Part shown: positions 57,219 to 64,000 of the stretch, in pieces | Layout: each line of letters opens with the position of its first letter | How positions within the stretch are numbered: the stretch's first letter is position 1 | Notes under the pieces: model-generated | What the model was told of the DNA's origin: nothing | The model's input: only the letters and a program-made list of their open reading frames with translations | The model's database searches: none | Origin: Streptomyces sp. MBT53 | Lineage (GTDB): Bacteria > Actinomycetota > Actinomycetes > Streptomycetales > Streptomycetaceae | Direction of reading: 5' to 3' | Assembly: GCF_016654115.1 (NCBI RefSeq) | Contig: NZ_JAEQAZ010000009.1 | Span: 1 to 64,000, forward strand | DNA: 64,000 nucleotides | Translations under genes and position numbers: made by a program

Positions 57219-58685
57219 ATGCCTCGCACCCCGACCCGACGCACCGCTCTGCGCGGCCTGGCCGTCGCCTCGGCCGCGGTCATCGGCTTCGACCCCTTCA
57301 CCCGGAGCTGGGCGGTGACCGACTCCGGCCGACCGCTCAGCGGCATCCCGCACCTGGACGGGACGCTCCACACCGACGACGCCTCGCTCACCGCCGACGC
57401 AGACGACTTCGGGCACATCGTGCACCGCAGACCGGCCGCGGTGCTCCGCCCCGGCTCCGTGCGGGACATCGTCGCGATGGTGCGGTTCTGCAATCTGCAT
57501 GGCCTTCGCGTGGCGCCGCGCGGGCAGGGCCACGGCACGAACGGACAGGCACAGGTCGAGGGCGGTCTCATCATCGAGACCGAGCCGCTCTCCACCATCG
57601 GGCCTGTACGGACGGGCAGTTCACGCGTCACCGTCGGGGCGGGCGCGAAGTGGAGCGACGTCGCCAAGGCCACCCTCGCCCACGGTCTGACCCCGCCCGT
57701 CTTCACCGACTACCTCGAACTCTCCGTCGGCGGCACCCTGTCCGTCGGCGGCCTGGGCGGCCAGACCCACCGGCACGGCGCACAGGTCGACAACGTCCTG
57801 GAGCTCGAAGTCGTCACCGGCGCGGGCGAGTTGCTCCGCTGTTCCCCCACCCGGCACCCCGGCCTGTTCCACGCCGTGCTCGCCGGACTCGGGCAGTGCG
57901 CCGTGATCGTCGGCGCCACCCTGCGCCTGGTGCGTGCCCCGGAGACCGTACGGCACTACCTCCTGCCCTACGCCGACCTGGAGACCTTCCTCGACGACCA
58001 GCGACTCCTCGCCACCGAGGGCCGTTTCGCCTACGTCGAGGGCCAGGTGAGCGCGGACACCGCCGGTGCCTTCAACCAGTTCACCATCGAGGCCGTCGCC
58101 TACGGACCGCCGGTGGGGGACACCCCGGACGACACCACGCTCCTGAAGGGGCTGCGCCACACCGCGTCCGGCGTCCAGATCACCGACCTCGGCTACTACG
58201 ACTTCCTCGACCGGCTCGCCCCCTCCGTCGCCGCCCTGAAGGCAGCGGGCCTGTGGGCCTACGCCCACCCCTGGCTCAACCTGCTGCTCCCCGGCCGCAG
58301 GGCCGCCGACCTCGCCACCACCCTCCTCGACGCGCTCACCCCTGCCGACCTGGGACCGGGCGTCGTACTCCTCTACCCGCTGCTGCGCGACCGCCTCCAC
58401 ACCCCGCTGCTGCGGACGCCCGACGACCCGGTGCCGTACCTCTTCGCCGTCCTGCGCACCACCCCGCCCGAGGACACGGCCACGGTGCAGCGGCTGCTGA
58501 ACGCCAACCGGTCCGCCTACGACACCGTCGGCGCGGCCGGCGGGACGCAGTACCCGGTCGGCTCGATCCCCTTCCGACACGCCGACTGGAAACAGCATTT
58601 CGGCCCGGTCTGGGACCGGTTCGCCGAGGCCAGGAGGACGTACGACCCGAAGGGGATCCTGGTACCGGGGCAGGGCATCTTCTGA
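57219..58685 (+). CDS. Tat-exported FAD-binding oxidoreductase (cytokinin-dehydrogenase-like)
   Basis: 488 residues. Twin-arginine signal (TRRTALRGLAVASAAV, Arg7-8), then a VAO-type FAD domain with RPGSVRDIVAMVRFCNLHG, APRGQGHGTNGQ (the His is a candidate covalent FAD link), GVGAGAKWSD-like VTVGAGAKWSDV and SVGGTLSVGGLGGQTHRHGAQVDNV. The C-terminal half resembles the cytokinin-binding domain (HPWLNLLLPG near residue 350, end YDPKGILVPGQGIF). ATG with AGGAGG seven bases upstream. Likely an extracytoplasmic oxidase; substrate uncertain. Convergent with the LuxR-type regulator, 14-base gap. Confidence 0.9.
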   Translation: MPRTPTRRTALRGLAVASAAVIGFDPFTRSWAVTDSGRPLSGIPHLDGTLHTDDASLTADADDFGHIVHRRPAAVLRPGSVRDIVAMVRFCNLHGLRVAPRGQGHGTNGQAQVEGGLIIETEPLSTIGPVRTGSSRVTVGAGAKWSDVAKATLAHGLTPPVFTDYLELSVGGTLSVGGLGGQTHRHGAQVDNVLELEVVTGAGELLRCSPTRHPGLFHAVLAGLGQCAVIVGATLRLVRAPETVRHYLLPYADLETFLDDQRLLATEGRFAYVEGQVSADTAGAFNQFTIEAVAYGPPVGDTPDDTTLLKGLRHTASGVQITDLGYYDFLDRLAPSVAALKAAGLWAYAHPWLNLLLPGRRAADLATTLLDALTPADLGPGVVLLYPLLRDRLHTPLLRTPDDPVPYLFAVLRTTPPEDTATVQRLLNANRSAYDTVGAAGGTQYPVGSIPFRHADWKQHFGPVWDRFAEARRTYDPKGILVPGQGIF

Positions 58686-58699
58686 TCGCCGCTGCCGCT

Positions 58700-61483
58700 C
58701 TAGTCGGGCGGCAGCTCCGCCAGCGCGTCGCGCAGTGCGGCGCGGGAGGCCACGCCCAGCTTCGGGAACAGCTGGCGCAGATGGGCGGCGACGGTGCGCG
58801 GGGAGAGGAAGAGGCGTTCGGCGATCTGTTTGTTGGTGAGGCCGGCCGCCGCGAGGAGGGCGATCTCCCGTTGCTGCGGTGTCAGTGACGCCGGGCCGGT
58901 GACGCCGGCGGGGCTGACGGACAGGCCGGTCGCCCGCAGTTCGTTGCCCGCCCGGGCCGTCCAGGGGCGGGCGCCGAGCCGCTCGAAGGTCTCGACGGCG
59001 TCGGCGAGTTGGGTGCGCGCCTCCGTCGTGGATTTCTCACGGCGGAGGCGTTCGCCGTAGGCGAGGCGGACCCGGGCCAGTTCGAAGGGCCAGCGGTCGG
59101 TGCCGGGTACGGCGAGGGCCTCCTCGAACAGGTCGATCGCGTCGTGGTCGACGGCGGCGATGGCAGCCGACGCCTTCACCAGCAGGGCGAGCCGCGGTGA
59201 GATCGCGGCGATGCCGGCCTCGCGTGCCGCCGTCGCGTGGGCCGTCGCCTCCGCCGCCCGTCCGGTTCGGACCGCCGACTCGACGAGATCCATCACGACG
59301 AGCAGGGCGGGCGGAACGTGCGAGGCGAGTTCCCCCGCGCGGCTGATGGCGCACGCATGCCGGTAGGCGTCCTCGAACCGGCCCCGGCCGAGCGCGGCGA
59401 GCGCCCGCGCGTGCGAGGCGCACGACAGATAGGAACCCACACCGCGCGGCGTCGCCCACAGGGTCATCTCGTCGGTGAGGGCGCGGGTGGCGTCCTCGTC
59501 GCCGCGGGCGGCGGCCACCAGCGCGCGCTGGTAGAGGAACTCCGTCGACAGGAGCTGGTAGTTGTGGGCTTCCCCCAGGTCCCGGCCCTGCGTGGCCTGC
59601 GCCTCCAGCTCGTCCCACTCGCCGGCCGCGAAATGGTCCCTGCCCAGGTACACCAGCCCCTGGATCTCCACGGTGAGCGAGCTGTTGTCCCGCCCGTCGC
59701 GGAGCACCCGCCGCAGCGCCGTACGGCACGCCGGGAGCCGGTCCACGTACAGGGAGGTCATGGCGATCCGGATGACCCGGACCGGGTCGGCCTCCCGGTC
59801 GAGCGAGGCGATCGCCTCGTCGAGCTTCCCGAGCGTGGCCGACCCCGTCCGCGCCGGGTCGGCCATGGTGTTGACGGTCAGGGCCAGTTGGTCCGGGACC
59901 TCCGGTTTCAGGAGGCCGAGCGCGCGGTGCAGCGGCTTCCACAGTTCCGCGCGCTGACTGCTCTGGCACAGCCAGGCCAGGGTGTACAGCGCGTCGATCA
60001 TCGTCGGGTCGGTGGCGTCGTACGGCTGGTGCTGCATGTCGATCGCGCCGACGAGCAGCCGGTGCGCGGTGTCCAGGTCGCCCTCGCCGCTGAGGAGGAT
60101 GTGGTGTGCCGCCGCGACGGCGGCGACCAGCGGGCCCGCCCGTCCGCCGTCGGCCCGCCGGGCCTCCTCCAGCAGCCGGGGCACATCACGCAGGTCACCG
60201 GTCAGATCCGCGCCGAGATAGGCGGCCTCGGCGATCCGGCGACTGCGCTCGTAGCCGCGCGGGCTCAGCTCGGCGGCGCGCAGCAGCGCGGCGATGGCAC
60301 CGCCCGCGTCGCCCCGCCGTACGGTGTCGCGCGCCACCGTCTCCAGCAGACTCGCGACGTCCTCGGTGGGCTCGACGCTGGCATGCGCGAGATGCCAGGC
60401 GCGTCGCTCGGGGCGGTCCGCGCCGAACTCCGCCAGGGCGCGGTGCACTTCGCGGCGCTGCTCGCTGGTGGAGAGTTCCACGACGGCGGAGCGGGTCAGG
60501 GGATGGCGGAACGCCAGCCGTCCGGTGGCCGCGTCCACATAGACGAGGCCCGCGCGCTCCGCCTCCGCCAGATCCTCGATGCCGGCCCGCCCGGCGGCGG
60601 CCGAGGTGAGGGCCCGCAGATCGCCGGTGCCGTCCAGGACCGCGGACAGAAGGAGGAGGCGGGTCGCGGCGGGCAGTGTCTCGACCCGGGACGCGAACAG
60701 GGCCTGGAGCCGGCGGCTCAGCGGCAGCAGGTCGGGCACATCGGCTCCGGAGCGCTGGGCACCGCTGAGCGCGACGGGCAGTTCGAGCAGGGCCAGCGGG
60801 TTGCCCTGTGCCTCCGCCAGCAGACGGTCCCGCACCCGCGGTGCCAGCGAGGGGGAACGGGCCTGGATCAGCGCGGCCGCCGCCGTCGTGTCGAGCGGCT
60901 GTACGTGGTGGTGGGGCACCCCGCCGCGTTCGAAGAACGTGCCCTCGCCCGACCGGTAGGCGCCGAGGAAGCCGACCCGGCTGCCGCCAAGCCGGCGCGC
61001 GACGAAGCCCAGCACCACCGCGCTGGCCCGGTCCAGCCACGGAAGATCGTCGACGATCACCAGCAACGGCCGTTCCACGGCGGCCTGGACGAGCAGCGTC
61101 AGTGCCGCGTTCGACACCAGCAACTGATCGGACGGTGCGCCCTGATCCAGCCCCAGCGCCACGTTCAGGGCGGTGCGGTACTGCTCGGGCAGCCGGTCGA
61201 GCCCGGCCAGCAGCGGCTGAAGAACCTGGTGGAGACCCGCGAAACTGATCGTGCTCTCGAACTCCACACCGGCGGCGCGCACCACCCGCGCGCCCGTGCC
61301 GACAGCCTGCCCGGCCGCCGCGTCCAGCAGCACCGTCTTGCCGACCCCGGCGTCCCCGGACAGCAGCAGCGCCCCGCCCGAGACCAGGGCCTCCTCGACG
61401 AACCCCCGGACCAGTCCGAGATCGTGACCGCGCCCGACCAGCGGCTCGGCCGTACCCGCGGGCGAAGACCCGTCCCCGTCCAT
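58700..61483 (-). CDS. Large ATP-binding LuxR-family (LAL) transcriptional regulator
   Basis: 927 residues. N-terminal AAA-type ATPase with Walker A SGDAGVGKTVLL and Walker B LLVIVDDLPWLD, a long helical TPR-like middle, and a C-terminal LuxR helix-turn-helix (LTPQQREIALLAAAGLTNKQIAERLFLSPRTVAAHL in part; FPKLGVASRAAL). Such regulators often activate secondary metabolism or sugar genes. ATG at 61483 chosen because GGGAGAAGG precedes it; a GTG six codons upstream is possible. The final gene of a leftward series after the SDR and acyl-CoA-dehydrogenase-like genes; a 46-base gap separates it from the SDR. Confidence 0.93.
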   Translation of the reverse strand: MDGDGSSPAGTAEPLVGRGHDLGLVRGFVEEALVSGGALLLSGDAGVGKTVLLDAAAGQAVGTGARVVRAAGVEFESTISFAGLHQVLQPLLAGLDRLPEQYRTALNVALGLDQGAPSDQLLVSNAALTLLVQAAVERPLLVIVDDLPWLDRASAVVLGFVARRLGGSRVGFLGAYRSGEGTFFERGGVPHHHVQPLDTTAAAALIQARSPSLAPRVRDRLLAEAQGNPLALLELPVALSGAQRSGADVPDLLPLSRRLQALFASRVETLPAATRLLLLSAVLDGTGDLRALTSAAAGRAGIEDLAEAERAGLVYVDAATGRLAFRHPLTRSAVVELSTSEQRREVHRALAEFGADRPERRAWHLAHASVEPTEDVASLLETVARDTVRRGDAGGAIAALLRAAELSPRGYERSRRIAEAAYLGADLTGDLRDVPRLLEEARRADGGRAGPLVAAVAAAHHILLSGEGDLDTAHRLLVGAIDMQHQPYDATDPTMIDALYTLAWLCQSSQRAELWKPLHRALGLLKPEVPDQLALTVNTMADPARTGSATLGKLDEAIASLDREADPVRVIRIAMTSLYVDRLPACRTALRRVLRDGRDNSSLTVEIQGLVYLGRDHFAAGEWDELEAQATQGRDLGEAHNYQLLSTEFLYQRALVAAARGDEDATRALTDEMTLWATPRGVGSYLSCASHARALAALGRGRFEDAYRHACAISRAGELASHVPPALLVVMDLVESAVRTGRAAEATAHATAAREAGIAAISPRLALLVKASAAIAAVDHDAIDLFEEALAVPGTDRWPFELARVRLAYGERLRREKSTTEARTQLADAVETFERLGARPWTARAGNELRATGLSVSPAGVTGPASLTPQQREIALLAAAGLTNKQIAERLFLSPRTVAAHLRQLFPKLGVASRAALRDALAELPPD

Positions 61484-61529
61484 GCCCTTCTCCCTTTCCA
61501 CCTCGGAACTTTATGCCCGGCTACCACCG

Positions 61530-62363
61530 TCAGCGCATGAACGAGCCACCGTTGACGTCGAATGTGGCACCGGTGATGTAGCCGGAGTTGTCCCCCGCCA
61601 GATGGCCCACCAGCGCGGCCACCTCCTCGGGCCGCCCGAACCTGCCGACGGGAATCCGGTCGGCCGCCCGCCGCAGCGCCTCGGCGGGCAGCTCGTCCAT
61701 GACCGGTGTCCGTACGGCGGCGGGAGCGACGGCGTTGACGGTGACACCGTGGGGCGCGAGCTCCTGGGCGAAGATCTTGGTCAGCACCAGCACACCCGCC
61801 TTCGCCGCGGCGTAGTGCGGCCCGGCGACCAGCCCGCCCTGCTGCCCGGCCAGCGAAGCGAGGTTGACGACCCGGCCCCAACCGCGCTCCCGCATCGGCG
61901 GAGCGCACAGCCGGGTGAGGACGAGGACGCTGCGCAGGTTCGTGGACATGAGGGCGTCCCACTCGTCGAGTTCGACGTCCCACACCGAACCGGGCGCCGT
62001 CCGCGCCGCGTTGTTGACCAGCACATCGGGGCTGTGCCACGCCGAGGACACCGCGCGCACCGCGTCCTCTGTCTCCCGGGGGTCCCCGACATCCGCACGC
62101 ACCGCCATGGCCGTGTCCCCGTCGGGGTCCAGTGCCTTGGCCAGGTCCCGCGCGCCGGTGTCGTCCCGGTCCAGCAGCGCCACCCGCAGACCGCGTCGGT
62201 GCAGTTCGGTCGCGATGGCGGCGCCGATGCCCCGGGCGGCACCGGTGACCAGGGCCACCCGGGGTTCGGCTGTCGGTGGGATCGGGTCTGTCGAGGGGCG
62301 GGGTGCGGCCACCGGTCCGGTCTCCTTGATCTGCTGGGCGTGGGGACGGGGTTCAGACGACAT
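61530..62363 (-). CDS. Short-chain dehydrogenase/reductase (FabG-like)
   Basis: 277 residues. After a Pro-rich N-tail of about 33 residues the fold begins VALVTGAARGIGAA, with RADVGD, NNAA, catalytic NLASLAG Ser, HYAAAKAG with Tyr and Lys, and DVNGG near the end: a complete classical SDR using NAD(P). ATG start overlaps the end of the acyl-CoA-dehydrogenase-like gene by 11 bases, so the two are one operon. Substrate unknown; the partner flavoprotein suggests oxidation of a secondary metabolite or aromatic compound. Confidence 0.93.
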   Translation of the reverse strand: MSSEPRPHAQQIKETGPVAAPRPSTDPIPPTAEPRVALVTGAARGIGAAIATELHRRGLRVALLDRDDTGARDLAKALDPDGDTAMAVRADVGDPRETEDAVRAVSSAWHSPDVLVNNAARTAPGSVWDVELDEWDALMSTNLRSVLVLTRLCAPPMRERGWGRVVNLASLAGQQGGLVAGPHYAAAKAGVLVLTKIFAQELAPHGVTVNAVAPAAVRTPVMDELPAEALRRAADRIPVGRFGRPEEVAALVGHLAGDNSGYITGATFDVNGGSFMR

Positions 62364-63555
62364 CGGTGTGGGGGAGGGAGCGGCCGAGCAGGACGCGGCC
62401 GTAGAGCTCGCGGCTGGTCTCGACGCTCAGTGCCGCGTGCCGGGAGGCCGTCCCGATGTCGCGCCAGGCGCGCTGAAGCGGCGATTCGTCGGAGAAGCTG
62501 CTCGCGCCGGCCGTGTCGAGCAGGATGCCGACTGCTTCGCGGGCACAGCGCATCGCGTGGCTGCCGTCCATGCGCAGCCGTGCCCGGGTCTCCAGGTCGG
62601 GGCGCCGTCCGGCGCGCGCGGCCTCGTCGATCTCGTCTGCGGCGCGCCGCAGGTGCAGCGTGGCCGTGTCGATCAGGGTGGCGGCCTGGGCGACGTTCAA
62701 CTGGTGCGGGGCGGCCTCGGCCGTCAGAGCGTGCAGGGGTGACACGGACCGCTTTCCTCCCGCGAGATCCCGGACCACGCGTTCGAGCGCGCCGCGGGCG
62801 ATGCCGACGCCGGTTCCGACCAGCGGCAGGTTGATGGACATGGGGAAGACGACCCGGGCCTCGCCCGGATGCCGCCGGATGCCGATGCCCTCGGCGATCT
62901 CGGCGAAGGACACGAACTGCTCGTCCGGAACGAAGAGTTGACTCGCCACGGCCGTGCGACTTCCGGTGCCTCGCATCCCGGCCATGTGCCATGTGTCCGC
63001 CACGGTGAGTGCGGAGGCGGGCACGAGGGCGAGCCCGCGTTCCGGCCCGCCGCGGTCCTCGCGGACGATGCCGAGCAGCACCCAGGACGCGTGGTCGATG
63101 CCGGAGATCCACGGCCACCGACCGTCGAGTTCCAGGCCGCCGGGTACCGCCGTGACCGAGCCGGACGGGTTGGCGGCGCCGCAGAGCACGGCGTCGGCGT
63201 CGGACTTCCAGATCGCGGTGCGCACCTCGTCGGGCAGTTGTGAGGCGAACAACGCCGCGCCGTACACGATGCCGACGAGCCAGGAGCTCGACGCGCAACC
63301 GGCGGCCAGCTCGGCGCACACGTCGACGGCGGTGCGCACACCGGCGCCATGGCCGCCGTAGCGGCGCGGTGTTCCCATGGTGAAGAGCCCGGCCTCACGG
63401 AGTGCCTCCGCGCTCGGCCCGGCCAATGTGCGCTCTCGCTCGGTCCGTTCGGCGTGGGCCGCGACGACCGGCGTCAAGTCCCGTGCCAACCGGACGAGTT
63501 GCGCCTCGGTGACGCTGCCCTGCGGTAAGAGGTCCCGGCTGTTCGGGTCTGTCAT
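62353..63555 (-). CDS. Acyl-CoA-dehydrogenase-fold flavoprotein (HsaA-like monooxygenase)
   Basis: 400 residues. Acyl-CoA dehydrogenase-type three-domain fold with LREAGLFTMGTPRRYGGHGAG, GCASSSWLVGI, GGLELDGRWPWISGIDHASW, MAGMRGTGSRTA and a helical C-domain ending in SRELYGRVLLGRSLPHTDVV. This ordering, with no catalytic Glu motif, fits the flavin-dependent hydroxylase/HsaA-DszC group, which uses reduced flavin and O2, rather than a true fatty-acid dehydrogenase. ATG start. Divergent from the FAD monooxygenase at the right edge and overlapping the SDR by 11 bases. Confidence 0.88.
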   Translation of the reverse strand: MTDPNSRDLLPQGSVTEAQLVRLARDLTPVVAAHAERTERERTLAGPSAEALREAGLFTMGTPRRYGGHGAGVRTAVDVCAELAAGCASSSWLVGIVYGAALFASQLPDEVRTAIWKSDADAVLCGAANPSGSVTAVPGGLELDGRWPWISGIDHASWVLLGIVREDRGGPERGLALVPASALTVADTWHMAGMRGTGSRTAVASQLFVPDEQFVSFAEIAEGIGIRRHPGEARVVFPMSINLPLVGTGVGIARGALERVVRDLAGGKRSVSPLHALTAEAAPHQLNVAQAATLIDTATLHLRRAADEIDEAARAGRRPDLETRARLRMDGSHAMRCAREAVGILLDTAGASSFSDESPLQRAWRDIGTASRHAALSVETSRELYGRVLLGRSLPHTDVV

Positions 63556-63762
63556 CGGGGGTTCCTCTCTCGGGTCCGATCCACCACGGGCGGTGCTGTT
63601 CCTGGCGGGATCACGCCGTCGCGCAACGCCGTCAGCTTACCTGGAGATGATCCCTCCGGATATGGTGGCGGGAAGGGGACGGGTCGTCCCCGGCCCGGGC
63701 TGGCTCCCCGAACTGCCAAGAGTCCAGGGTGAGTTGGCAGGGCGGAACGCAAGGGAGAACAT

Positions 63763-64000
63763 GTGAAGATCGTCGTGGTGGGTGGCGGAGTCGCCGGCCT
63801 TGTCGCCGCTCTGAGTCTGCGTGCCGCGGGAATGACACCGGTGGTGTGCGAGTCCGCGCGCGAACTACGGGCACTCGGCGTCGGCATCAACCTGCTTCCC
63901 CACGCGGTGCGCGAACTCACCGAACTCGGCCTCGGCGACGCGCTGGACGCCATCGCGCTGCCGCCGGAGCGACTGGTCTACTGCGATCGCCGGGGGCACC
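63763..64000 (+). CDS. FAD-dependent monooxygenase, N-terminal part (runs off edge)
   Basis: The first 79 residues are visible. KIVVVGGGVAGLVAALSLRAAGMTPVVCE is the dinucleotide-binding motif of class-A flavin monooxygenases, followed by GVGINLLPHAVRELTELGLGDALDA, typical of aromatic hydroxylases (salicylate hydroxylase-like). The GTG start has AAGGGAG at the right spacing. The divergent gap of 207 bases to the acyl-CoA-dehydrogenase-like gene holds both promoters; GGAGATGATCCCTCC (63644-63658) in it is a small inverted repeat. The rest of the gene lies beyond the right edge. Confidence 0.88.
   Translation, partial: MKIVVVGGGVAGLVAALSLRAAGMTPVVCESARELRALGVGINLLPHAVRELTELGLGDALDAIALPPERLVYCDRRGH

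Overview
The window looks like accessory chromosome of a Streptomyces-type actinomycete. It is very GC-rich with strong third-position bias, uses GTG and TTG starts freely, couples genes through ATGA/GTGA overlaps, and carries Tat-dependent lipoproteins, Ser/Thr kinases with sensor domains, a MHYT protein, a large ATPase-LuxR regulator and many TetR/LacI/GntR/MarR regulators next to their targets. I see no rRNA, tRNA, CRISPR array or insertion sequence. The name of the organism is inference; no marker gene is present.

Region 1 (1-18.4 kb) is an importer-plus-catabolism locus. A leftward operon of eleven genes (17302 to 4919) encodes an oligopeptide-type ABC importer (binding lipoprotein, two permeases, two ATPases) interleaved with an alpha/beta hydrolase. 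After these come an amidohydrolase-2 protein, a cytidine-deaminase-like enzyme, a creatininase-family amidase, an aldehyde dehydrogenase and an unusual fusion of a PLP class-V enzyme to a sarcosine-oxidase-type flavoenzyme. A second leftward operon (4056 to the left edge) encodes a cyclase-family hydrolase, a gamma-glutamyltransferase and a copper amine oxidase. A GntR/FCD regulator sits between them, and a lactonase-like metallo-hydrolase lies just upstream of the importer. Three upstream regions share TGGATC-based palindromes, so the locus reads as one GntR regulon for uptake and stepwise breakdown of an amide- or amine-containing compound. The substrate cannot be named from sequence.

Region 2 (18.4-37.3 kb) is a set of small modules: a CGNR regulator divergent from an MFS exporter with repeated AACCGGTT sites; a UvrA-like drug-resistance ATPase; a lipoprotein followed by two paralogous kinase-periplasmic-binding-protein fusions; a TetR/SnoaL-like pair; a Tat-exported alpha/beta hydrolase, a VOC protein and a disulfide-type flavoprotein; two short-chain dehydrogenases with degenerate motifs; a stand-alone MHYT membrane protein; and a beta-hydroxyacid dehydrogenase divergent from a TetR regulator with two clear operators.

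Region 3 (37.4-52 kb) is a carbohydrate-use locus. A LacI regulator with a 20-base palindrome in front of it precedes an operon with a related site: binding lipoprotein, a stem-loop, permease, a permease-ATPase fusion, a second ATPase, then GH43, GH42, GH3 and an apiosidase-like DUF4038 enzyme. All enzymes lack signal peptides, so the picture is import of plant-wall oligosaccharides followed by cytoplasmic hydrolysis.

Region 4 (52-64 kb) holds a secreted DUF5829-like protein, a GNAT acetyltransferase, a MarR-controlled DHA2 exporter, a PfkB sugar kinase, a tiny membrane protein, a Tat-exported FAD oxidoreductase, the LuxR-family regulator, a short-chain dehydrogenase, an acyl-CoA-dehydrogenase-like flavoprotein and the start of a FAD monooxygenase that runs off the right edge.
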